Source: Rhytidiadelphus loreus
Lineage: Eukaryota; Streptophyta; Bryopsida; Hypnales; Hylocomiaceae
DNA: 64,000 nt
Direction of reading: 5' to 3'
Assembly (NCBI GenBank): GCA_947034895.1
Contig: OX344764.1
Location: forward strand, 1,054,001-1,118,000
Below, in pieces: positions 21,858-30,700 of the stretch. Positions within the stretch are counted from its first letter, which is position 1; each line of letters opens with the position of its first letter. The notes under the pieces are model-generated. The model did not search any database, was not told the origin of the DNA, and saw only the letters and a program-made list of their open reading frames with translations. Both the position numbers and the translations under genes were made by a program.

Positions 21858-22289
21858 TAAAAAACTCCGGTCTCAATTAAAAGGCCGGCGTGAATAAAGT
21901 GGCTGTTCATAATGACAATGAGCCAATGTCCGTCGGATCAAGGGCCATTGATGCAAAACTACTTTTCCCTTTCGAGAATAGACACTTTAGTTATCAGTAG
22001 CCAAATGAAAGTAACCATGGTTAGGGTGGTTAGATGAGTATGTGTTTGTAAAAGTACATTGCAGTGGTGGTGGATCATAAATTCATGAGTTACAGGTTGG
22101 GTGGAGAAGAACTAAATATTATAATTATGTGGTCGAGATTAAATTCCTATCGGGTTTGTTTGAGTAATTGTGTACTAGAGATGCCTTGGTACTGCTAGTG
22201 AATTAACGTTAGGTATGGAGGTTTGTCACAACTAGATGTGGTATTTATTAAGGAATGATTATATCACAACCCTTTATTTTGTAAAATAG
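21858..22289 (-). other. LINE 3' UTR
   Basis: Non-coding sequence between the ORF2 stop codon (22,290-22,292) and the TA-rich tail. No frame or hairpin stands out by eye. Confidence 0.5.
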
Positions 22290-24336
22290 TTATTCAGATG
22301 GAAGTGGTTGGTTATTTTCTATTTTTCTTTTGTGTAGAATGATTGATCCAGCATATTGTATGGCTATGGTGTTAATTGCTGTAAATGTGTATTTCACGGC
22401 TGGTACAAATAATTTAAGTTTGGTTTCAAGGAGTTTCATTGATGGTGTGTGTGTTGTTCCTCTAGCTCCTGTGGTAATGACAATGAGTGGATCTACGTTC
22501 CAGCCTTGGGAGGTAATGCTATCTATTAATGGTTGGTATTTTTGGGTTTTGTTATCTATAGTTGTTTGTGAGAATCTATCATTAGCGTATGTGAATTCAA
22601 TGAATTGTATTGTGAGATTATTGTTTGGGTGAGTTGGTGGGTTGGTTTGGTAGGGGAGTCCTTTAATACATAGAATGTCTGGTTTGAATCTAGCGTTGCA
22701 ATGACATCTTTGTCTGTCACAGGAGCAAGGTAGGAGCCAGGGGGGGACTGTATTTTCTTGTGGATTGTTATTAAATGTCCCTGCATTCATGAGAGTATAG
22801 TGTCTGGTTTGTTTGGATGATAGAAGTAGTTTTCTCAATTCCCATACTGCTTTGTTGTGCCTTTTGACCCTAAGAGCGTGGATATGATGGTTAGTACATT
22901 TGAGGAGAACATGTAGCCAAGTGTCTATGTCATTGGAATTGCATATGGGGCATGTAATGGATGGAAATCTTTCTATGCCAAAAAATAGTTGTTTTCTAGC
23001 GTTGCCCATATATTGACCGGTACGAAATTTAAGTAAGCTTGTTTTTTGTGAATCTATTATTTCGGAGTTAGACCAAAATTCATTAGAAAGGTCATTATCT
23101 ATATCTGGATTAAGTGTCCATTTGCTAATGTTAGGGAATCGTTGTGCTAAAATATTTAGATTTTTATCACGATCATGCTTGGTGATATATGTTTTGAGGC
23201 ATCTAACTGGGCCTTTGTCAGGTCGTTGGGTTGGGCCTGGCCATTCATCTTTTTGATAATAGAATGGCGTAGTGTGTGCGAATTCATATGGTTTTGAGGC
23301 GAACTTGTATGTCTTTGTGGTACCATTTTTAGCAAGTCTGTCTGCTTCTTCATTTCCTGTAATATTAATGTGGGCTTTAATTTTGTGAATTGTTGTGAGT
23401 TGTGTTCGACTTTGAAGCATTTCTACCATAGATTCTAATATAGTTTTGTCTGGATGGTTGCGGTGTAAGGTGGGGTGTTTTATTTGTGTATTGAGTACGT
23501 ATATGCAATTTAAACAGTCGGTGAATATGTGTGCTGGTTCATGTGGATATTTGGTAGTGATTATGCGTAATGCTTTGTGTATAGCCATTAATTCAGCTCT
23601 AAAACTAGTTCGTAGACCAGGTAGACGTTTTGAGATTTGAATTTCTTCTTTGGAGGGATTGTATATGCCGTATCCTGCTTTTTCCCGTATCCAATGACTA
23701 TCTATGTGCTGTTTCGGTGGTATAAAGGAACCATCAGTGTAGTAGCTATATTGCGGTGGAAATTTTTGTTGTATATTAGTTGCGTAATTTGGTACTAGAG
23801 GTGTGTATGTATTTGTTGGATTGTAGTTAGTTTTATATGTGAGTTTATTCCAATTGGAGTTTTTGTTCACTGCGACATTATTGGGTGTAGGAGCAGGAAT
23901 TTGTATGTGGTATTGTGTTATTTGCATGTTTTGGAGGATCTGTATGAGAGAGTTTAATTGGGTGGGTGGGCCAATATTATGATTTTGGTGGTGTGTACAA
24001 AGAACATGTATTGCGAGTGGTTCAGTAGTTGGTTGTTTATTAAGCTCAAAGGGGATTGTTGGTTTCTCATATGTAATAGTGTCTGCGGCAAAATGGGCAA
24101 TGACATGTGTGTCTTCGAATGGCCCAATATATGGAGATAGGTTTTGGTACCAATTTAAGTCTGGTATGATAAGTATAGTTATGCTGGTTGGGTCATGCTT
24201 GGCCGCAAGTCTTGCCCAATGTAGTGCTTGTTGTGCCGTTTCGTCATTGTGTGGATGTGCAAAACCAATGCCTTTCCATTTGTAGTCAAAGGCTTTGCCA
24301 AGTGATCCAAATACCTTATCTCTTTCAAATGGAGAG
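22290..24336 (-). pseudogene. LINE ORF2, 3' part: methyltransferase-like segment, RNase H, zinc knuckle, PD-x-E-x-K-like nuclease
   Basis: Continuation of the ORF2 frame after the nested insertion; open to the stop at 22,290. In order: a segment (24,336-24,020) with PFERDKVFGSLGKAF, GIGFAHPHNDETAQQAL and ITILIIPDLNWYQ, resembling the nucleotide-methyltransferase core of PCIF1-like proteins but with the NPPF-type motif altered to HPHN; RNase H (about 23,745-23,325) with YYTDGS, FRAELMAIHKAL, IFTDCLN and NEEADRLAK, giving the D-E-D-D set; a CPIC...H...C zinc knuckle (about 22,955); a second Cys/His cluster PCSCDRQRCHC (about 22,715); and FKPDILCIKG, IQFIEFTYANDRFS and NKTQKYQPLID, which match the PD...E-x-T...K-x-x-KY layout of restriction-like endonucleases of LINEs. 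Reverse transcriptase lies in the 5' part. Inactive because of the insertion and stops upstream. Confidence 0.75.
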
Positions 24337-24650
24337 TGTCGGAATCCGTAATAGCTTAGTACGGACCTTAATAGACTAAGAAAAATTAAAATAGATCAAA
24401 ATTGAAAAAAATTAGTTTAGGCATAGACTAGCGGAAACAAATAAATACTTAGAATTAGTTTAGACTTCGTTCCGGAACCAGTACGGAAGCATGACGGAAC
24501 TTGACATCCGGGTGGACGGATTCAGGAGCCGGAACGTAGGAAACCGGAACGTAGGCATTAAATTCAGTAGCTTGCGGCGGTAGACTAGAGATACGTTACG
24601 GCGTTCCGTAGCCTGCGTTTCCGTTACAGTGAACGTTGGGCGCAGGATTT

Positions 24651-24660
24651 CTATATAAAC
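24651..24660 (+). promoter_or_regulatory. TATA box of the nested element's gene
   Basis: CTATATAAAC about 106 bp upstream of the ATG at 24,766, followed by a CT-rich stretch (CCTCCTCATTTCTTGCCCTC). Spacing and context suit a plant pol II core promoter. Confidence 0.5.
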
Positions 24661-24765
24661 CTAGTTCCTCCTCATTTCTTGCCCTCTTTCAGTTGCTCCA
24701 CATCTGGCTGATAGTGAGAGAAAGTGTGGTGAGTTAGGGTTACCGCGATAGGAGAGGTGAGACGG

Positions 24766-26598
24766 ATGGCAAGGGTTAGTACATGGTATATAGTACCGGC
24801 CCGGAAGATTAGTCCGGTATATCCGGAAGATCCGCTGCACTTGCGGCATTTAGAGGACGATTTGATTGTCTTAGGTTGTGCAGGTCTGCTGAAGAAACCC
24901 TGGAACGTCCAGAGTGACCAGGTGCTCCGGGAGTTGGCGACAGGTGCTCCGAACCAGTACGACCAGACCGTACGTGGGCATCCGGACCAGTGGACGGAGG
25001 AGTTGTGGGCGGAGGTGTACGGGTTCTCCCAAACCGGAAGCGGATTCGCTGCCCGGACGGACCAATACCACCAGCACAAGTTCGTGAACCCACCACACGT
25101 GAAGGAGGGCTACGTGATCAAGGACTGCCGGGACGAGAGGCACAGGCGACTGCTCCGGTTTCTGCTACCGATCCTGTACCCGGACAAGAGTTCCCGGGTT
25201 ACGGTAACCATGGCCAACACGATCTTCGGGGCATTTCAGGACCGAGTCATGAACTGGAGCCGGATCGTGGCGAGCGTGGTGGGGCGTTGCACCGGAAACT
25301 TGGCGAAGAACAAGCCGAACCCGCTTAGCACGTACCTGCTCCACCTGTACCAGCACCGGGAACTGTTGACGGAAGACGAGGCGACGGATTATGAGACCGG
25401 TCTCATCATGCTCCAATGCAACTACTCTGACGACGCGGAGCAGGAAACGCAGGAGTCTGAGGATGAGGAGGAAGAAGCCAAGCCGGAAGTCAAGCCGGAG
25501 ATCAAGGAAGAGAAGCCGGAACCGGAACCCAAGCAGACACAAAGGGAGAAGGAGGAACGGGACCAGCCATCAGGAAGCAAAAGACGGAAGTCTACACTTC
25601 CAACTGCCAGAGGTAAATTCCCGGGTTCCTTTCTCATCCAGAATAAACAGGAGTGGGAAGGACCCCGCTTCTTCGAGTGCGGAAAAGAGTGGATTCGGAC
25701 CGCGAAGGATTACCACAACAGGCTCACGAAGATCGTACTCCGGTCCGCGGAAGTGGTGAAGTGCGAACCGGAAAACCTGGTGGACGCGCTGAAGGCGTTA
25801 CCGGCCGAGTCGGAATGGAACGAGATGAGGACGGAAATCCGGAACTTGAAGACGGAACGGGACGCGCTCAAGGGGAAGCTGATTTGGACGGAAGGAGAGC
25901 TGCACCAGTCTCAAGGGGCGACGCAGAAGGCATACCAAGCGTTCCAGACCTTCCAGAAATGGATGGTCAGTCTGGCGGACCTCTATCACAAGGCGGCACT
26001 GTACGATGAGATGCAGAAGACGTCCGCGGCCCTCACCAACACGAAGATAGTCCGGGTGATGGTGGAGATGTCAGGCAGAATGGAGGCATCGTTGAAGGAG
26101 TTCCGGTCCATGATGGCGAACATGGATCCGAACAAGCCTCTCGACTTCGGGGGATTTCCAGAAGTTCCGGATGTCATCGCAACTCCGGCAACTCAACCTC
26201 CCATCTCGCCCATCAGACGGACAGGTCAGTGTGGGTCACTAATCCACATTGTCACTCAAGGGGGGCCCTCATCCGGATTTCTGGGTCAGGATATGCCGGT
26301 CCGGAGCAGTTTGGATGCCCGGATCGACCTTGTCCAGAATCCGGCACGGACGCATTCGGAGCAGTTCGAGGATATCGAACCACCTCCACCAATGCCTTTA
26401 CCTACACCGGATCCCATCGAGATATCGGAGGAGGCGGAAGTGGAGGAGGCAAAAGTGGAGGAGGCAGAAGTGGAAGAGGATCCGAAGTCATTGGAGAAGG
26501 CGGACCGGTCTCTCGTCCATACGGACGAGACGGATTCTGACAGTCCTCCTGTCCGAAAGACGTCGATCATCACCCGGGCGTCCCTCCGTACACCCTAA
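24766..26598 (+). CDS. Gag-like/coiled-coil protein of nested element, 610 aa
   Basis: Intact frame, ATG 24,766 to TAA. Function not recognised. Residues 1-220 look globular (LRHLEDDLIVLGCAGLLKKP, WTEELWAEVYGFSQ, RRLLRFLLPILYPD, ANTIFGAFQDRVMNWSRIV, STYLLHLYQHRELL). Residues about 225-285 are acidic/KPE-rich then basic (GSKRRKS). A second part at 295-355 has WEGPRFFECGKEWIRTAKDY. Residues 355-460 form a coiled coil (EMRTEIRNLKTERDALKGKL). The tail is Pro-rich with a VEEAKVEEAEVEE repeat. The plan (helical globular domain, charged linker, coiled coil) resembles retrotransposon Gag or plant transposon accessory proteins and is similar in layout, though not visibly in sequence, to proteins A and C. 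Codon use is much more GC-rich than the LINE around it, consistent with a different origin. Confidence 0.65.
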   Translation: MARVSTWYIVPARKISPVYPEDPLHLRHLEDDLIVLGCAGLLKKPWNVQSDQVLRELATGAPNQYDQTVRGHPDQWTEELWAEVYGFSQTGSGFAARTDQYHQHKFVNPPHVKEGYVIKDCRDERHRRLLRFLLPILYPDKSSRVTVTMANTIFGAFQDRVMNWSRIVASVVGRCTGNLAKNKPNPLSTYLLHLYQHRELLTEDEATDYETGLIMLQCNYSDDAEQETQESEDEEEEAKPEVKPEIKEEKPEPEPKQTQREKEERDQPSGSKRRKSTLPTARGKFPGSFLIQNKQEWEGPRFFECGKEWIRTAKDYHNRLTKIVLRSAEVVKCEPENLVDALKALPAESEWNEMRTEIRNLKTERDALKGKLIWTEGELHQSQGATQKAYQAFQTFQKWMVSLADLYHKAALYDEMQKTSAALTNTKIVRVMVEMSGRMEASLKEFRSMMANMDPNKPLDFGGFPEVPDVIATPATQPPISPIRRTGQCGSLIHIVTQGGPSSGFLGQDMPVRSSLDARIDLVQNPARTHSEQFEDIEPPPPMPLPTPDPIEISEEAEVEEAKVEEAEVEEDPKSLEKADRSLVHTDETDSDSPPVRKTSIITRASLRTP

Positions 26599-27770
26599 GG
26601 CAAGACCAGCACCCGGGGACAGTTAGGATTTGACAGTAGTTCGAAGAAACAGCGGAAGGGAAAGTAGGTAGTTAGACTGATAGTGTTTTCAGTTAACATT
26701 TTGTTAGACTTAGAGTTCCGGGTCTCAGTCAGAACCCGGATTCCGGATTTTCAGGGGTAAGTTTCAGTTAAACTTATCCACCCGGACTTTTAGGGCAGTT
26801 TAGAATGGTGTTTAGTGGCACTTTCCGCGGATTTTACGGCATGTTGTTTTGCTTATAAAAGGAAGGGACCGCTTGTGGTCCTTCATTCCTTTTCTTGCTA
26901 TTCCTTATTTTGAGCAATAAATATATGTTTGCATTTTTATTGTCTTTTTACTCATTGCCTTAGTTTTCTTTGTGGGTCCTTGGTTTCCTTTTTCTTGGGA
27001 GTTTGAAGGTTGCTTGGGCGCTTGCTTGAAGGTTGTGGCTGAAGAGTAGAGAGGTGGTAAGGAGGAGTCCGGATTCAGGGTTTCCCGGGTATGTGAACTA
27101 TGTGTTGTCCAGGGAAGCAGTTTTAGCGTGTGTAGGAAGTTGTGCGGAGTCTGGCGTTGGTGGTGTGGGTGCGAGTCCGGAAGGCCAGGGAGGGTTCCGT
27201 GCGGAGATAAGCAACCGTCTGTGGAAAAACCCCACTCACCCGGAAAGTTCCGTCCGTCTGCAAAACACAAGTTGGAGTGCTAGTACCGGACCCCGTCTTA
27301 GTTTCCGGGTAAGTCTTGTATTTGTCGTTGTAGCAAGGGGAGTCGGGTTGTATTCTGAGTGACCTGCTTCTGGAGAAATCCGAAGTTGTGAGAGTCAGCC
27401 AATCTGTTCCTTGTTTGTGACGGAAAGATCTTTGGGTATGTGTCATTAGGAAGTTAGAGTTAGTGAAATACAAGGAGTGGTGTTGTCCTTACCCCTCCGG
27501 AAAAGTCAGTAAGGACCCTCTGAAGGTAAAACAGAGGTATCGAAAACCGTGTGTTAAGTTACGGATCTGGTGTTTGTGATAATCCGGATTCGGTAGAGAG
27601 TCCGGATAGAGATAGAATCCGGGTTGGGGAGTGATAGTTTCATGTAATCACATTAACCGAATAAATAAGGAATTTAGAACACCCTCTGGGGTTCCCTGGG
27701 ACGATATTCCGTGTCATCTTACCACATTGTTGTGGTTAAGAGCGCTTACTACAGTATTACGCGCACGACA
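26599..27770 (+). other. 3' non-coding region of nested element with TCCGGA-rich words
   Basis: About 1.17 kb without a gene. It contains CTTATAAAAGG (26,852-26,862) followed 55 bp later by AATAAA (26,916-26,921), which could be a second promoter or a polyadenylation region. CCGGA, TCCGG or ACCCGG words recur throughout, as they do in the first 400 bp of the element (GTTCCGGAACC, GCCGGAACG, AACCGGAACG), suggesting subterminal binding motifs. Confidence 0.45.
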
Positions 27771-30700
27771 GAGAGTAGAATTTTGTGATGTGTGTGGAGC
27801 AAGTAGTGGGCGAGGAGAAATATGAGTGGGATATATTGAATGTTGTTATGAGGGAGTCTAGAATGTTTTGTGGAAGGGTGTGTTGTGATGTTTTGTGTGG
27901 ATTTTTATTGGATTTTTTATACTTGTATCTTTGGTAGAGCCATATAATTTCAGTTTCGAATGATTGGGTAGGTGGTAATAGGCCATGTGTGTTGTATATG
28001 GATGTGTGGTATTGTTTCCATAACCATTGGAACCTATTGGTTGGGATAGTGATGAGGTGTTGACCAGTATCGAGGTATATATGTGTTAGTTCGTTATGTG
28101 TTTGTATAGTGTGTGTATTTGTCATTATATCTTTGTCTGGATTGCATTCAATAGTGGAGATGTGTGTGAGTGGGATTATTGTTGGAGGTGGGATATAACG
28201 TGTATCTCTATATTGTTCATGGTTGAAATTGATTGCGATGATGTTTCTATAATACTTATGTTGTTGTTCTGTGTAATATTGTGTTAGTAAAGTGATGTTG
28301 TGTTCAATTACTGATGGTTGATTAAATGGGAAGAGATCTCTTTGTGGCATCCATTTAGTATATGTTGTGTTATCTTGAAGTACCCATTGACATAGATATT
28401 CATTATATTTTTTGAAGATTTTGTATTTGTCTTTTATTTCCTTGGTTTTGTGGTTTTTTATAATATGTATAGGAAATTGGAGTGGATTGTTTTGAATGTG
28501 AGGGGGTGGATTCTGTTGTTGTAGCATTTGTATCGGTGGTAGGCGTGTGGGGTTGATTGCGGTTCTTGGGGTTAGGTCACTGTTGTCTGATATATATTGT
28601 GCTTTTAGAGTTCGTATTAGCGGGTGTCTTTGGCAAGGATTTGAACACTCAGGTGTACATCGTGGGTAGCAAAAAAGTTGTTCTGCTACATTCAAAGCAT
28701 TTTTTTCTATTTTTGTTGGAGTTTGATAGTATCTTTTGAAGTCTTCATGTGACATTAGATTTGTACCATTCGGGAGTGTAATGTGTTTGATATTGTATAT
28801 GTTGTGTAATAAGAGTTTATATAACAATTTGAGAGAGAGTTTGGGATTTATGTGTGGTAGAGTATGGGTGATTTGTGACATCCATTCTTGTTCGAGTTCT
28901 GTTGCATGTATTAAGAAGCTTTCTTTTATATTCTTGAGGTGGATGCCTGCTTCGTGTTTTAGAAGGTATAGAGTTCGAGTTGTGGGCGATCTAATGCAAT
29001 CATGTTGTTTGATTATGGGGATGTTTTCTGCCCCTCCATGTTTGGCTAGAATATGGTGAATGAGTCCTCTATATATTATTCCTAATCTTCCTGGATCATT
29101 CAAAGCGTATATAAGTTGTTCACTGATACAACGTAAATAGGCGTTTGTAAGTGAGAAGGCTTCTAATCCAAAATATTCATGTGGGAGTTGTGCTATTACG
29201 TTTGCAGTACATTTGGGTAGTCCACATATGGTTTTTTGGATTGCAATAATTTTTTTATCTAGTTTTTTAATTGTTGGTAGGGAATATGGGACTGCATAGA
29301 AGCTATAGGCTATGCCAGCTCTAATTACGGTATCTACCATATTGATTTTTTGTTTGATTGTGGCTGGGCAATTTGCAAGTTGTATACATTGGTTTGTTAA
29401 TTTTATAGTGGTGATGTGTGTTTGTAGTTTCCATTTTAGTGAAGGTACTAATTGTATACCGAGGTATGTATAGGGTTCATTTTGGTGTAAGACCGGTATC
29501 AATTGATTTCTATAGCTAATGTTCATGGCTTGTATTTGAGCTTTGAAGGTAGTGGGTTTTGTTTTTGATTTATTTGGACATCCCGTAATTGCACATTTTG
29601 ATACTCCCAAGTCCATACCGGCCCATTCACAGTATTTATCTAGTTTGTTTAGTTGAATTTTCAGTGATTGGAGGTTATTAGATGTAGTTACTAAGTCATC
29701 TGCATATGCTGCTGAGCTAACATTTATCTTGGATGTACCAAATTTGTAGCCATTGTTGCCTTTTTGGAGCCATCTAAGTAGTGGTTCTAGAAAAATAAGG
29801 AAAAGATAGGGGCTTAGTGTGTCCCCTTGAATGGTGCCTCTTTGTATTGGTATTGGTTTAGTCCTACCAAAATGTTCACCAATATATATAGTGGTGGAGT
29901 GTGAGTATATATTTCCTATTAGTGCTACCACATCCTTAGGGTATCCAAGGTCTGTCATTATGGCTAGGAGTCTGGCGTGGTCTATGGAACCAAAGGCATT
30001 TTTGAAATCTATGTAAAGTAAGTATATATCTTGATTTGTAAATCTTGCATCCTCTAAAGCTGCAATGAGTAGTTGGAGTTGGCGTGATGTACTGCGTTCT
30101 GTTCTAAATCCTTCATGGCTATCGTGTAGTATTTGGTGTTGTTCGCCATAGGCAAAAAGGATTAAAGTTAGGGTGCTAGTGAATAGTTTATAGACAGTAT
30201 TCGCAAGTGCAATAGGCCTATGATTTTGTAATTGGGAGGGGTCACCTTTTTTGTAGAGTAATATGGTTAGACTAGTTTTCCAAGATGCTGGGATTTGTTT
30301 TTGTTTATAGCAGTGTTTGAAAAATAGGGAAAGTAAGTTATGGAAACATTGTGGCATATTTTTTAAGATTACATTTGGGATTTCATCTGGGCCTGGTGTT
30401 TTGTTATTGGCTAAGTGTTTTAAACATATATCGTATGTTTCATTGTTGAAATAATGGTGTAAGGGGGTTTCTGGGGTTCCTCGTTTATCTAAAATAAGGC
30501 CATCTAAATCGTGCCATGGGTATTGCCGTACTGCACATATGCAGTGTGGTGGGTGTTCCGGTAGGTAATAACATGTTGGTACTGTGGATCTATTGCTAAT
30601 TGATTGTTGGATGTGTATTTCGTTGGCAATGTCCTCGGGGTTAGTGAGCAAAGAATTTTGTCTGTCCATAATGCAGTCTAGTGGGGGTGTATTTATGTTT

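Larger units (their letters stand above)
24337..27770 (+). mobile_element. Nested 3.4-kb element, TGTCG...CGACA ends, 5-bp duplication GAGAG
   Basis: GAGAG occurs at 24,332-24,336 and 27,771-27,775, directly flanking a 3,434-bp insert that starts TGTCGG and ends ACGACA. Deleting the insert plus one GAGAG (3,439 bp) brings the two LINE ORF2 frames back into register and yields KFYS-PFERDK. The ends form weak inverted repeats: TGTCG-(6 nt)-GTAATA-(4 nt)-AGTA at the left against TGTCG-(5 nt)-GTAATA-(4 nt)-AGTA on the opposite strand at the right. I found no long terminal repeats, primer-binding site, integrase or reverse transcriptase. It carries one 610-aa gene and CCGGA-rich flanks. TG...CA ends with a 5-bp duplication fit retroviral-type integration (LTR element lacking a recognisable second LTR, or a Ginger-like DNA transposon), probably non-autonomous. 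Confidence 0.7.

Noticed and set aside
22330..22632. Plus-strand frame opposite the LINE C-terminus
   Set aside because: Shadow of the minus-strand ORF2, whose conserved nuclease motifs explain the openness.
24337..27770. Standard LTR retrotransposon
   Set aside because: The starting TGTCGGAATCCG is not repeated near the right end and ACGACA is not repeated near the left; no primer-binding site or pol gene. Left as class unknown.
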